From JBAYSY01 sp041675885 (GTDB lineage Bacteria > Pseudomonadota > Alphaproteobacteria > Rhodobacterales > Rhodobacteraceae): DNA of 64,000 nucleotides. The stretch covers positions 19,773 to 83,772 of the forward strand of contig JBAYSY010000006.1 in the NCBI GenBank assembly GCA_041675885.1. Direction: 5' to 3'. The notes beneath the pieces were generated by a model, which had not been told where the DNA came from, did no database searches, and worked only from the letters and a program-made list of their open reading frames with translations. A program made the translations under genes and the position numbers. This document shows positions 1 to 7,982 of this stretch, piece by piece (the first letter of the stretch is position 1; the number at the start of each line of letters is the position of its first letter).

Positions 1-1188
1 TTCATGAACTACCCCGGCGTGATCCACGAAGACCCCGGCGCGCTGGAGAAGCTCGCGGCCTTTCGCGGGCGGCATATCGACGGCCATGCCCCGCTGCTGA
101 GCGGCCGCGACCTCAACGCCTATATCGCGGCGGGCATCCGCACCGAGCACGAGGCGACCAGCGTGGACGAGGCGCGCGAGAAGCTGCGCAAGGGGATGCT
201 GGTGCTGATCCGCGAAGGCTCGGTCTCGCGCGATCTCCATGCGCTGGCGCCGCTGCTGACCGGGATCACCGCGCCCTGGATGTGCCTCTGCACCGACGAC
301 CGCAATCCGCTGGATATCGCCGAGCACGGCCATCTCGACCACATGATCCGCACGCTGATCGGCCTCGGGGTGCCGCCGCTCGCGGTCTACCGGGCGGCGA
401 GCCTGTCGGCGGCCGAAGCCTTCGGCCTCAAGGACCGGGGCCTGATCGCGCCGGGGCTGCGGGCGGATATCGCGGTGCTCGACTCGCTGGAAAGCTGCCG
501 GGCGGTGATGGTGCTCTGCGGGGGCCGGGTGGTGGACGATGCGTCCTTCGCCGCCCGCCGGGAGGTTCCGCCGGTGGCGCGGGGATCGGTGCGCGCGCCC
601 GTGGTGGGGCCGCAGGACTTCCGCCACGCGGGCAACCGCGCCGAGACCCCGGTGATCGGCATCCTGCCGGGCAAGATCATCACCGAACACCTGACCGAGG
701 TGATCGCCCCGCAGGACGGCGACAAGCGCCCCGACACCGCCCGCGACCTGATCCGCATCGCGGTGGTCGAGCGGCACGGGAAGAACGGCAATATCGCCAC
801 CGGCTTCGTGCGCGGCTTCGGGCTGCAACGCGGCGCGATCGCCTCGACCGTCTGCCACGACCATCACAATATCGCCGTGGTGGGGGCGGATTACGCCGAC
901 ATGGCGCTGGCGGCGAACCGGCTGTCGCAGATCGAGGGCGGCTTCGTCGTGGCCGAGGGCGGGCGGGTGCTGGCGGAACTGGCGCTGCCGGTCGCGGGGC
1001 TGATGAGCCTTGCCCCGTTCGAGACGGTGCGCGACGATCTGGTGGCGCTGCGGGCGGCGGCGCGGGGGCTGGGCGTCACGCTCGATGAGCCGTTCCTGCA
1101 ACTGGCGTTCCTCGCCCTGCCGGTGATCCCGCATCTGAAGATCACCGACCGGGGGCTGGTGGACGTGGATCGTTTCCAGTTGATCTAG
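1..1188 (+). CDS. ade: Adenine deaminase, 5'-truncated by the window edge
   Basis: Hydrolyses adenine to hypoxanthine and ammonia in purine salvage. The reading frame is open from base 1, and the ATG at base 4 lies inside the protein, within the MNYPGVI segment that normally sits near one third of a roughly 570-600 residue enzyme, so about 200 N-terminal residues are missing. The visible part contains the end of the amidohydrolase barrel (HIDGHAP, then TEHEAT, and CTDDRNP with its metal-ligand Asp) and, from about residue 215, the C-terminal adenine deaminase domain (PVIGILPGK, HDHHN). The stop codon overlaps the stop of the convergent cobS by four bases, leaving no room for a separate terminator. 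Family assignment is secure; the start lies upstream of the window. Confidence 0.93.
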   Translation, partial: FMNYPGVIHEDPGALEKLAAFRGRHIDGHAPLLSGRDLNAYIAAGIRTEHEATSVDEAREKLRKGMLVLIREGSVSRDLHALAPLLTGITAPWMCLCTDDRNPLDIAEHGHLDHMIRTLIGLGVPPLAVYRAASLSAAEAFGLKDRGLIAPGLRADIAVLDSLESCRAVMVLCGGRVVDDASFAARREVPPVARGSVRAPVVGPQDFRHAGNRAETPVIGILPGKIITEHLTEVIAPQDGDKRPDTARDLIRIAVVERHGKNGNIATGFVRGFGLQRGAIASTVCHDHHNIAVVGADYADMALAANRLSQIEGGFVVAEGGRVLAELALPVAGLMSLAPFETVRDDLVALRAAARGLGVTLDEPFLQLAFLALPVIPHLKITDRGLVDVDRFQLI

Positions 1189-1961
1189 CTGAGCGCCGCC
1201 GCCAGCGCCGCCAGCGCCGCCGCTTCGGCAAGCTGCTGCGAGGCGCCGAGAATGTCGCCGGTCTGGCCGCCGATCCGGGCGCGGGCCACGAGGCCCAGCC
1301 CGGCGCCGGTCAGCGCGGCGAGCGCCGCCATGCCGAGCGCGGCGGCGGGTCCGGCCAGCAGCAGCGCCGCCACGAAACCGATCCCGACCGCCAGCCATGC
1401 CGTCGCCGCCCCCGGTCGCCCGATCCCCTGCGCCAGACCGTGGCCCCGGGCGTTCGGCAGCCAGGCCATCAGCACCGCCATCGGCGCGCGCGACAGCGCC
1501 CCCACCGCGACGATCCCGAGCACCGCCGTCCAGCCCGGCCCCGCCAGAACCGCCGCCAGCGCCGACCAGCGCGCCAGCACCACCAGCACCAGCGCCAGCA
1601 CGCCGTAGCTGCCCGACCGGCTGTCCTTCATGATCTCCAGCCGCCGCGCGCGGTCGCCGCCGCCCCAGAGCCCGTCGGCGGTATCCGCAAGCCCGTCCTC
1701 GTGCATCGCGCCGGTCAGCAGCGCCTGCGCCGCCAGCACCAGCGCCGCCGCCACCCCGGCCCCCAGGCCGATGCCCGCCGCCGTCACCCCCGCAAGCGCG
1801 GCGAGTCCCGCCACCGTGGCCCCGGCCAGCGGCCAGGCCCAGGCCGAGGCGCCGCCCCTGCCCATCCCGCCACCGGCGGGCAGGCGGGTCAGCAGGCCGA
1901 AGGCGGCGGCGATGTCGCCCGGGGCGATCAGGCGGGCGGTCGGGCGGTCGTCGGGTGGCAT
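1185..1961 (-). CDS. cobS: Adenosylcobinamide-GDP ribazoletransferase (cobalamin synthase)
   Basis: Joins adenosylcobinamide-GDP to alpha-ribazole (or its 5'-phosphate) in the last steps of cobamide assembly at the inner membrane. The 258-residue protein has the family pattern: soluble start, AFGLLTRLP near the N terminus, the acidic MHEDGLADTADGLWGG motif thought to bind metal and substrate, MKDSRSGSYG, then several Ala/Leu-rich membrane helices and GGQTGDILGA near the end. The frame stays open further upstream, but the ATG at 1961 (MPPDDRPTARL) gives the normal family length; the extension overlaps cobT on the other strand. It is divergent from cobT with a gap of about 67 bases that must hold both promoters. 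Convergent with ade. Confidence 0.93.
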   Translation of the reverse strand: MPPDDRPTARLIAPGDIAAAFGLLTRLPAGGGMGRGGASAWAWPLAGATVAGLAALAGVTAAGIGLGAGVAAALVLAAQALLTGAMHEDGLADTADGLWGGGDRARRLEIMKDSRSGSYGVLALVLVVLARWSALAAVLAGPGWTAVLGIVAVGALSRAPMAVLMAWLPNARGHGLAQGIGRPGAATAWLAVGIGFVAALLLAGPAAALGMAALAALTGAGLGLVARARIGGQTGDILGASQQLAEAAALAALAAALS

Positions 1962-2028
1962 GGCGGCTCTGGTCCTCCGGTTTCTTCTCCGATAGCCATC
2001 AGGCGCGTTTCGAGCAACGAGGACCAGC

Positions 2029-3048
2029 ATGGCCAAGCCCCATTTCGCCGATCTCTCCGCCTTCCGCGCGCAGCTTGCCGCCGCGCCCGGCCCGGATGCC
2101 GGGGCCGCCGCCGCCGCACGGGCCCGTAACGGCGTGCTGACCAAACCGCCCGGCGCGCTGGGGCGGCTTGAGGATCTGGCGATCTGGTATGCGGGCTGGC
2201 GGGGCGATCCCCGGCCCCGGATCGAACGCCCGCAGGTGATCGTCTTCGCGGGCAACCACGGGGTCGCGGCGCGCGGGGTCTCGGCCTTTCCGGCCGAGGT
2301 CACGGCGCAGATGGTGGCGAATTTCCGCGCCGGGGGGGCGGCGATCAACCAGCTTGCGCAGGTGTTCGGGGCGCGGATCGACATCCACCCGCTCGACCTC
2401 GACCGGCCCACGGCGGATTTCACCGCCGCCCCGGCGATGGACGAGGCCGGGTTCCTGGCGGCGCTGACAGCGGGCTGGGAGGCGGTCGATTCGCGGGCCG
2501 ACCTGCTGGTGACGGGCGAGATGGGGATCGCCAATACCACGGCGGCGGCGGCGGTGGCGGCGGCGCTTCATGGCGGCCCGGCGGCGGACTGGACCGGACG
2601 CGGGACGGGGGTCGATGACGCCGGGCTCGCGCTCAAGTCCCGGGTGGTGGCCGAGGGGCTGGCCCGCCATGCCGATGCGCTGGCCGATCCGCTGGAGGCG
2701 CTGCGGCGGCTGGGCGGGCGCGAACTGGCCGCGATGGCGGGCGCCATCGCCCGGGCGCGGGCGGAACGCATCCCGGTGATCCTCGACGGGTTCATCTGCA
2801 CGGCGGCGGCGGCGGTGCTGGAACGCGCCGCCCCCGGCGCGCTCGACCACGCGGTGGCGGGCCATGTCTCGGACGAACCCGGCCACGCAAGGCTGCTTGC
2901 CCGCCTCGGCAAGGCGCCTCTGCTGTCGCTGGGCCTGCGGCTGGGCGAAGGCACAGGCGCGGCGCTGGCGATCGGCGTGCTGAAAGGCGCGCTCGCCTGC
3001 CACTCGGGCATGGCGACCTTCGCGGAGGCGGGCGTTACCGGCGGCTGA
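2029..3048 (+). CDS. cobT: Nicotinate-nucleotide--dimethylbenzimidazole phosphoribosyltransferase
   Basis: Activates the lower-ligand base (5,6-dimethylbenzimidazole) with nicotinate mononucleotide to make alpha-ribazole phosphate, the partner substrate used by CobS. The 339 residues match the family length. Motifs seen are KPPGALGRLE near residue 40, FAGNHGVAARGVSAFP, GEMGIANTT in the middle, and LGLRLGEGTGAALA near the end, where Glu307 corresponds to the catalytic glutamate of the family. The ATG at 2029 follows GAGGA at good spacing. Divergent from cobS, so the two final cobamide genes probably share a control region. In the Pseudomonas denitrificans naming this gene would be cobU. Confidence 0.95.
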   Translation: MAKPHFADLSAFRAQLAAAPGPDAGAAAAARARNGVLTKPPGALGRLEDLAIWYAGWRGDPRPRIERPQVIVFAGNHGVAARGVSAFPAEVTAQMVANFRAGGAAINQLAQVFGARIDIHPLDLDRPTADFTAAPAMDEAGFLAALTAGWEAVDSRADLLVTGEMGIANTTAAAAVAAALHGGPAADWTGRGTGVDDAGLALKSRVVAEGLARHADALADPLEALRRLGGRELAAMAGAIARARAERIPVILDGFICTAAAAVLERAAPGALDHAVAGHVSDEPGHARLLARLGKAPLLSLGLRLGEGTGAALAIGVLKGALACHSGMATFAEAGVTGG

Positions 3049-3193
3049 GGCGGGCGCGGACCGAAGATCCGCGAAACGGCGGGGCAGGGGCGCCACGCCC
3101 CCGCGCCCCCCTTCCGGCCCGCAACCGCGTCAGGGGGCTGGACGGCAGCGGCAGGGCACGGCAGGGTCGGCCCGGAAACTGGTGGGGGTTCGG

Positions 3194-3889
3194 ATGATTT
3201 CCGGGGTGGTCTTCGACAAGGACGGGACGCTGTTCGACTTTCGCCGCACCTGGGGCGGCTGGGCGGCGATGCTGCTGGCGGAACTGGGCGGCGGCGACCG
3301 GGGCCGGGTGCGGGCGCTCGGGCAGGCGATCGGCTACGACACCGGGGCGGGGGAGTTCCACCCCGACAGCCCGGTGATCGCCGGCACGCCGGACGAGGTG
3401 GCCGGCTGCCTGCTGCCGCTGCTGCCGGAGTGGGAGGCCATGGCGCTGATCGACCGGATGAACCATCTTGCCGCCCGGGCGCCGCTGGCCGAGGCCGCGC
3501 CGCTCATCCCGCTCATGGGCGGGCTGCGCGCCTCGGGGCTGCGGCTGGCGGTGGCGACCAACGACGCCGAGGCCCCGGCGCGGGCGCATCTGGCCGCCGC
3601 GGGCATCGCCGGGCTGTTCGATTTCGTCGCCGGGTTCGATTCGGGCCATGGCGCGAAACCCGCCCCCGGCCAGCTTCTGGCCTTCGCCGCCGAGGTCCGC
3701 ATCGCCCCCGACCGCATCGTCATGGTCGGCGACAGCCTGCACGACCTGCACGCCGGGCGCGCGGCCGGGATGCGCACGGTCGCGGTGCTGACCGGCATCG
3801 CCACCGCCGCCGACCTTTCCCCCCATGCCGACGCGGTGCTGCCCGATATTTCGGCGCTGCCGGGCTGGATCGCCGCGCACGCCGCCTGA
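3194..3889 (+). CDS. HAD-family phosphatase (Gph-like)
   Basis: A 231-residue haloacid dehalogenase-type hydrolase. The nucleophile motif I is FDKDGTL at the extreme N terminus, a helical cap follows (about residues 15-85), motif II is AVATND, the conserved lysine is in HGAKPAPG, and motif III is MVGDSLHDLHAGRAAG. The layout is that of phosphoglycolate phosphatase-type enzymes, but the natural substrate cannot be read from sequence. A GTG at 3182 in the same frame would add four residues; I prefer the ATG at 3194 because GGTGGGGG lies just upstream as a ribosome-binding site. It follows cobT by 145 bases on the same strand, where a phosphatase acting on alpha-ribazole phosphate (CobC role) would make sense, but that is inference only. 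Confidence 0.85.
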   Translation: MISGVVFDKDGTLFDFRRTWGGWAAMLLAELGGGDRGRVRALGQAIGYDTGAGEFHPDSPVIAGTPDEVAGCLLPLLPEWEAMALIDRMNHLAARAPLAEAAPLIPLMGGLRASGLRLAVATNDAEAPARAHLAAAGIAGLFDFVAGFDSGHGAKPAPGQLLAFAAEVRIAPDRIVMVGDSLHDLHAGRAAGMRTVAVLTGIATAADLSPHADAVLPDISALPGWIAAHAA

Positions 3890-3975
3890 GCCGCCCGAAA
3901 GCGACGCAATCTGTCGCAAACCGTCACGCCCGCCCTGCCGCTTCGGTCATCCTGACCGCAAGGACGGAGGGCGCG

Positions 3976-5547
3976 ATGGGTGAGCAGGACGGCACGATCC
4001 GGCGACGGGCGGGCGCAAGGGGCGGCGGGCGCGCGGGCAACCGCCACCGCGCGGGCGGGCAGGCCATCGAACAGATGCCCTGGCGCGTGCCGGTGAACCC
4101 CGACCGGCCCACGGAACCGCTGGACGCGGAGGGGGTGGAGGCGATCCACAAGGGCGCGATGCGCATCCTGTCGGAGATCGGCATCGAGATCCTGAACCCC
4201 GAGGCGCTGGCGATCCTGCGCAGGGCGGGCTGCATCACCGACGGCACCAATGTGCGGATGGGCGAGGATTTCGTGACCGAGATGCTCGGCCACGCGCCCG
4301 GCCCCTTCACCATCACGCCGCGCAACCCCGAACGCGCCATCACCATCGGCGGGCGGCACATGGTGTTCGTCAACGTCTCCTCGCCGCCCAACGCCTGGGA
4401 CATGGTGCGCGGCAAGCGCCCGGGCGATTTCGAGACCTTCCGCGAATTCCTGATGCTGACGCAGTATTTCAACTGCATCCATGTTGCGGGCGGCTATCCG
4501 GTCGAGCCGGTGGACGTGCACCCTTCGGTGCGCCATCTCGACTGCCTGCACGAAAAGCTGGTGCTGACCGACAAGGTGGCGCATGCCTACAGCCTCGGGG
4601 CCGAGCGGGTCGAGGACGTGATGGAGATGGTACGCATCGCCGCCGGGCTCTCACATGAAGAATTCGACGCAACTCCCCGGATGTATACGAATATCAACTC
4701 GGTCTCGCCCTTGAAGCACGACCTGCCGATGCTCGACGGGGCGATGCGGCTGGCGCGGCGCGGCCAGCCGGTGGTGGTCACGCCCTTCACGCTGGCGGGG
4801 GCGATGGCGCCGGTGACCATGGCGGGCGCGGTGGCGCTGTCGCTGGCCGAGGCGCTGTCGGCCATCGCGCTGTTGCAATACATCCGCCCCGGCTGCCCGG
4901 TGGCGATCGGCACCTTCACCTCGAACGTGGACATGAAGTCGGGCGCCCCCGCCTTCGGCACCCCGGAATATGTCCGCGCCACCCAGATGACCGGCCAGCT
5001 TGCGCGGCGCTACGGGCTGCCGCTGCGGTCCTCGGGCTGTTGCGCGGCCAATATCCCCGATGCGCAGGCGATGTGGGAGACGATGATGAGCCTGTGGGCC
5101 TCGGTGCAGTCGGGCACCAACATGGTCTATCACGCGGCGGGCTGGCTGGAGGGCGGGCTGATCGCCAGCCCCGAGAAGTTCGTGATGGACTGCGAGGTGT
5201 TGCAGATGTTCCAGCGCTATTTCGAGCCCGCCACCTTCGCCACCGCGCCCGGCGACATCGCACTGGACGCCATCGCCGAGGTCGGGCCGAACGGCCATTA
5301 CTTCGGCTGCGCCCATACCCAGGACCGCTACACCACCGCCTTCCACGCCCCCTTCGCCTCGGACTGGCGCAATTTCGAGGCGTGGCAGGCCGACGGCGGT
5401 GTCGCCACGCTGGAACGCGCCCACCGGATCTACAAGGCGATCCTCGACGACTTCACCCCGCCGCCGATGGACGAGGCCATCCGCGAGGAACTGGCCGCCT
5501 TCGTCGCCCGCAGGAAGGCCGAGGGCGGCGCGCCGACGGATTTCTGA
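3976..5547 (+). CDS. MttB-family (trimethylamine methyltransferase-like) protein, non-pyrrolysine
   Basis: A 523-residue member of the MttB superfamily (COG5598). Family features include the N-terminal MPWRVPVNPDRP, the ILSEIGIEILNPEAL helix, FVNVSSPPNAWD, HECL-like HLDCLHEKLVLTDK, TNINSVSPLKHD, GAMAPVTMAGAVALSLAEALS and the C-terminal HYFGCAHTQDRY. The frame contains no amber codon, so it belongs to the pyrrolysine-independent branch. Characterised members of that branch demethylate quaternary amines such as glycine betaine onto a corrinoid protein. No corrinoid protein gene or reductive activator is adjacent, but cobamide genes are. The start at 3976 is set by GGAGG five bases upstream; the longer open frame overlaps the preceding gene out of frame. 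Substrate unknown. Confidence 0.88.
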   Translation: MGEQDGTIRRRAGARGGGRAGNRHRAGGQAIEQMPWRVPVNPDRPTEPLDAEGVEAIHKGAMRILSEIGIEILNPEALAILRRAGCITDGTNVRMGEDFVTEMLGHAPGPFTITPRNPERAITIGGRHMVFVNVSSPPNAWDMVRGKRPGDFETFREFLMLTQYFNCIHVAGGYPVEPVDVHPSVRHLDCLHEKLVLTDKVAHAYSLGAERVEDVMEMVRIAAGLSHEEFDATPRMYTNINSVSPLKHDLPMLDGAMRLARRGQPVVVTPFTLAGAMAPVTMAGAVALSLAEALSAIALLQYIRPGCPVAIGTFTSNVDMKSGAPAFGTPEYVRATQMTGQLARRYGLPLRSSGCCAANIPDAQAMWETMMSLWASVQSGTNMVYHAAGWLEGGLIASPEKFVMDCEVLQMFQRYFEPATFATAPGDIALDAIAEVGPNGHYFGCAHTQDRYTTAFHAPFASDWRNFEAWQADGGVATLERAHRIYKAILDDFTPPPMDEAIREELAAFVARRKAEGGAPTDF

Positions 5548-5698
5548 TATCCCGAGGGACGCTTGAGCCTCCCGCCCCAGTATCGGCGGCCTGACGGCCA
5601 TATGGCGCGGAACGGCGGGCAAAACCGGCCCTCACCCCCAAAGCCCGCCCCCGCCGGCGTGACGAAACGCGCCACGGCACAAATCCCCGCATAACCGC

Positions 5699-5727
5699 TT
5701 GACCCCAACGACAGAAAAAACTAAGCA
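5699..5727 (+). promoter_or_regulatory. Possible promoter of tRNA-Cys
   Basis: TTGACC (5699-5704) is a good -35 element. After 17 bases comes TAAGCA (5722-5727), a weak -10. Transcription would begin about seven bases later, just before the mature 5' end of the tRNA at 5740. The stretch is locally A-rich in a very GC-rich genome. Position and spacing fit; the -10 match is poor. Confidence 0.4.
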
Positions 5728-5739
5728 ACACAACGCCGA

Positions 5740-5813
5740 GGCGGGTTGGCGGAGAGGTTACGCAGCGGATTGCAAATCCGTGTAGACCGGTTCGATTCCG
5801 GTACCCGCCTCCA
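5740..5813 (+). tRNA. tRNA-Cys (GCA)
   Basis: Full cloverleaf. The acceptor stem GGCGGGT (5740-5746) pairs with ACCCGCC (5803-5809). The discriminator is U at 5810, an identity element for cysteine tRNA, and CCA is encoded at 5811-5813. The anticodon stem GCGGA/TCCGT encloses the loop TTGCAAA with anticodon GCA at 5772-5774. The T arm contains GGTTCGATTCC. There is no neighbouring tRNA gene and no integrase or attachment duplication nearby. Confidence 0.97.
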
Positions 5814-6143
5814 GATTTTTCAATGGGTTGACGCGGGCGGCGGCATCAAGCGTTGAACGTTTGAAGCAACCGTTGAACCTTTCACGTTCCGGACCTGTTC
5901 CGTTTACGGGGTTCCGGGCCTTCCGGGTGCGGGTTGCAGGTTCAGGTTGACGCGCCATCGCTTCGTCAAATCCATCCGCACGGGCGGGTCGGTCTTGCCC
6001 CGTGTGGAGTCGAAAGCGTCAGCGGCGAAGCGATTCCGGCGGGAGTCGAGCGCAGCCCCGATCTGCCCGCCCGATCTGCCCGCCCGATCTGCCCGGCGGT
6101 GCTGACACGCCCGGTTTCAGGGAAGGGGAAGCGGCAGTCCGGG
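5814..6143. other. Gene-free stretch between tRNA-Cys and moaA
   Basis: No convincing coding region in either direction; open frames here are short or run through the tRNA. The only structure seen is three near-perfect tandem copies of the 13-mer GATCTGCCCGCCC at 6060-6098 and a loose repeat of CGTTGAAC around 5850-5880. The moaA stop at 6144 faces this region, so it must hold the 3' ends of both transcripts, but no clear T-tracted hairpin was found. Confidence 0.5.
6060..6098. repeat. 13-bp tandem repeat, about three copies
   Basis: GATCTGCCCGCCC occurs twice exactly and a third time with a changed tail. It lies in non-coding DNA downstream of moaA. Copy number may vary between strains. Confidence 0.75.
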
Positions 6144-7181
6144 CTATCCCCCGGTGTGGCTCATGTGCCGGGTCACCTGTCCGGTGACCGTCTGGCGCGA
6201 GTAGTCGAAATCATGGCCCTTGGGCTTGCGGGCGATGGCGGCGCGGATCGCGGCCTCGACCGCGCTGTCGACCGCGGCCGCATCGCCCGGCCCCCGCAGC
6301 GGGGCGCGCAGGTCGGCCATGTCCTCCTGCCCGAGGCACATGTAAAGCTCGCCGGTGCAGGTCAGCCGCACCCGGTTGCAGCTTTCGCAGAAATTATGCG
6401 TCAGCGGCGTGATGAAGCCGATGCGCTGCCCGGTTTCCTCCAGCCGCACGTAGCGCGCGGGGCCGCCGGTACGCTCGGCCAGGTCGGTCAGGGTGAAGCG
6501 TTCGGCCAGCCGGGCGCGCAGCGCGCTCAGCGGCCAGTACTGGTCGAGCCGCGTCTCCTCGCCCATGTCGCCCATCGGCATGACCTCGATGAAGGTCAGG
6601 TCGTGGCCCTCGGCGGCGCACCAGTCCACGAGCCGGAACAGCTCGTCCTCGTTGAAACCCTTCAGCGCGACGGCGTTGATCTTGACCCGCAGCCCCGCCT
6701 CCTGCGCCGCCGCGATCCCGGCCATGACCTGGCCGAGCCGCCCCCAGCGGGTGATACGGGCGAATTTCGCCTCGTCCAGCGTGTCGAGCGAGACATTCAC
6801 CCGCCGCACCCCGAGCCCGGCCAGCGTCGCGGCATATCGGCGCAGTTGCGAGCCGTTGGTGGTCAGGGTGAGTTCGTCGAGCGCGCCGGTGGCAAGATGC
6901 TGCGCCATCGCCTCGAAAAAGGTCATGATGCCGCGCCGCACCAGAGGTTCGCCGCCGGTCACGCGCAGCTTGCGCACCCCGAGCCGGACAAAGGCGGAAC
7001 AGAGCCGGTCGAGTTCTTCCAGCGTCAGCAGGTCGGCCTTGGGCAGGAAATTCATATGTTCCGCCATGCAATAGGTGCAGCGGAAATCGCAGCGGTCGGT
7101 CACCGACACCCGCAGATAGGAGATCGGCCGCGCGAAGGGGTCGATCAGCGGCGGGGTGGCGGGGGGATGCGTCCTGTCCAT
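6144..7181 (-). CDS. moaA: GTP 3',8-cyclase (molybdenum cofactor synthesis)
   Basis: Radical-SAM enzyme that, with MoaC, converts GTP to cyclic pyranopterin monophosphate in the cytoplasm. In the 345-residue protein the N-terminal cluster motif CDFRCTYC uses Cys31, Cys35 and Cys38 to bind the SAM [4Fe-4S]. TGGEPL follows as the SAM-binding glycine motif. The C-terminal CESCNRVRLTCTGELYMC binds the second cluster, and the chain ends in Gly-Gly, the functionally required tail of this family. The start ATG at 7181 has no good ribosome-binding site. Instead a small inverted repeat (GTGAAT/ATTCAC, 7185-7202) sits right before it. No other moa genes are adjacent. A ModE-like box lies 44 bases upstream. 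Confidence 0.96.
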   Translation of the reverse strand: MDRTHPPATPPLIDPFARPISYLRVSVTDRCDFRCTYCMAEHMNFLPKADLLTLEELDRLCSAFVRLGVRKLRVTGGEPLVRRGIMTFFEAMAQHLATGALDELTLTTNGSQLRRYAATLAGLGVRRVNVSLDTLDEAKFARITRWGRLGQVMAGIAAAQEAGLRVKINAVALKGFNEDELFRLVDWCAAEGHDLTFIEVMPMGDMGEETRLDQYWPLSALRARLAERFTLTDLAERTGGPARYVRLEETGQRIGFITPLTHNFCESCNRVRLTCTGELYMCLGQEDMADLRAPLRGPGDAAAVDSAVEAAIRAAIARKPKGHDFDYSRQTVTGQVTRHMSHTGG

Positions 7182-7184
7182 ACC

Positions 7185-7202
7185 GTGAATCTAGGCATTC
7201 AC
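7185..7202. promoter_or_regulatory. Short inverted repeat just before the moaA start
   Basis: GTGAAT (7185-7190) and ATTCAC (7197-7202) are perfect inverted copies six bases apart. They lie directly upstream of the moaA ATG, where a ribosome-binding site would normally be. It could be an operator or a small 5' leader hairpin. No family can be named. Confidence 0.4.
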
Positions 7203-7224
7203 CGGCAGCAGGGCAAGGAAGATG

Positions 7225-7248
7225 CGATATATACATCAAAGCATAACG
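7225..7248. promoter_or_regulatory. Possible ModE/Mop-type molybdate regulator box
   Basis: CGATATAT, eight spacer bases, then GCATAACG make a 24-bp imperfect dyad. It resembles, in half-site sequence and spacing, the ModE operator as I remember it from Escherichia coli modA (CGTTATAT, 8-base spacer, ACATAACG). It is one of few AT-rich spots in the neighbourhood and lies 44 bases upstream of moaA, a known type of ModE target. The match rests on recalled consensus and was not scored. Confidence 0.5.
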
Positions 7249-7352
7249 TGGATGGCGGGGCCGGGCAGGGGGCGGTTCGGATTTCCGCCGTCTTTTCGCG
7301 CACCCGCCCCACGGCCGTTGCCGGGCGGGGCGGCGGCGGCTATCCTGCCCCC

Positions 7353-7859
7353 ATGATCCCGAGCCGCATTGCCCCCGCTGTCCTTGTCTTCCTGCTTGCG
7401 CTTGCGGGCTGTTCGCAGATCGAGAGGCTGCGGGCACCGGCACCGCAGGCGGCCGGACCGGCCCCGGGGGATGCGGTGCGGCCGGTGGCCCGGCCCGGCA
7501 GCGGCGCGGCGGCGCGGATCGCACCCGTGGCTGCGCGCGGCGCCGAAGCCTTCGACACCACGACCGAGGCCGAACGCGCCGCCGCCATCGCGCCGGTGCC
7601 CGCAGGCGGGCAGGAACTGGGCCGGGTGGTCGCAAGCCTCGGCAACCCGGCCGAACCGGGGTTCTGGCTGAGCACCGCGCTGGTCGATAGGCCACGGCCC
7701 GGCACGGTGCGGCTTGGCTCCGGCACCTCGGCGCAGGTGGAGGCACAGGTGGAGTTGCGGCCCGCATCCGGGGGCGGCGCGCAACTGTCGCTCGCCGCGT
7801 TCCGGGCGCTGGACCTGGGGCTGACGGATCTGCCGGAACTGGTGGTCTCGGCACGGTAG
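7353..7859 (+). CDS. Small predicted lipoprotein, conserved in Rhodobacterales
   Basis: 168 residues. The N terminus MIPSRIAPAVLVFLLALAGC is a lipoprotein signal with lipobox LAGC at residues 17-20, so the mature protein should begin at Cys20 as a lipid-anchored envelope protein. The rest has a Pro/Ala-rich linker (about residues 25-75). A compact C-terminal segment follows with GRVVASLGNPAEPGFWL and a GTVRLGSG-VEAQVELRP pattern. Similar short proteins in Rhodobacterales are, from memory, often labelled D-galactarate dehydratase in databases. That label cannot be right for a lipoprotein of this size lacking any dehydratase motif. The open frame extends far upstream, but ATG 7353 with the signal peptide directly after it is the sensible start. 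Function unknown. Confidence 0.75.
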   Translation: MIPSRIAPAVLVFLLALAGCSQIERLRAPAPQAAGPAPGDAVRPVARPGSGAAARIAPVAARGAEAFDTTTEAERAAAIAPVPAGGQELGRVVASLGNPAEPGFWLSTALVDRPRPGTVRLGSGTSAQVEAQVELRPASGGGAQLSLAAFRALDLGLTDLPELVVSAR

Positions 7860-7959
7860 GCTTTCGGAAAAACCGTGCTTATTCAGGTGGTTTGCGGTCA
7901 TTCCTGATGCAGCGCCCTGACTTGTGGAATATCCGCAGGCCGCATCGACCGGCAGGCAT

Positions 7960-7976
7960 TGCCCCAACCCGGGGCA
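7960..7976. terminator. Possible hairpin between convergent genes
   Basis: TGCCCC (7960-7965) and GGGGCA (7971-7976) form a six-pair GC stem with a five-base loop. It lies between the lipoprotein stop and the stop of the minus-strand regulator. No T-run follows, so bidirectional termination is only a guess from position. Confidence 0.3.
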
Positions 7977-7982
7977 GGCGGA

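Noticed and set aside
1962..2028. Cobalamin riboswitch between cobS and cobT
   Set aside because: The gap is only 67 bases, too short for the aptamer, and the B12-box string was not found there by eye.
3976..5547. Pyrrolysine-type MttB
   Set aside because: No in-frame amber codon occurs, and no pyl genes are present, so it is the non-pyrrolysine group.
5758..5958. Minus-strand open frame of 66 residues ending GTGIEPVYTDLQSAA
   Set aside because: It is the antisense of the tRNA-Cys gene. This peptide string is a well-known false gene from tRNA antisense translation.
5948..6143. Possible CRISPR-like or VNTR array around the 13-bp repeats
   Set aside because: Only about three direct 13-bp copies without spacers and no cas genes; a simple tandem duplication explains it.
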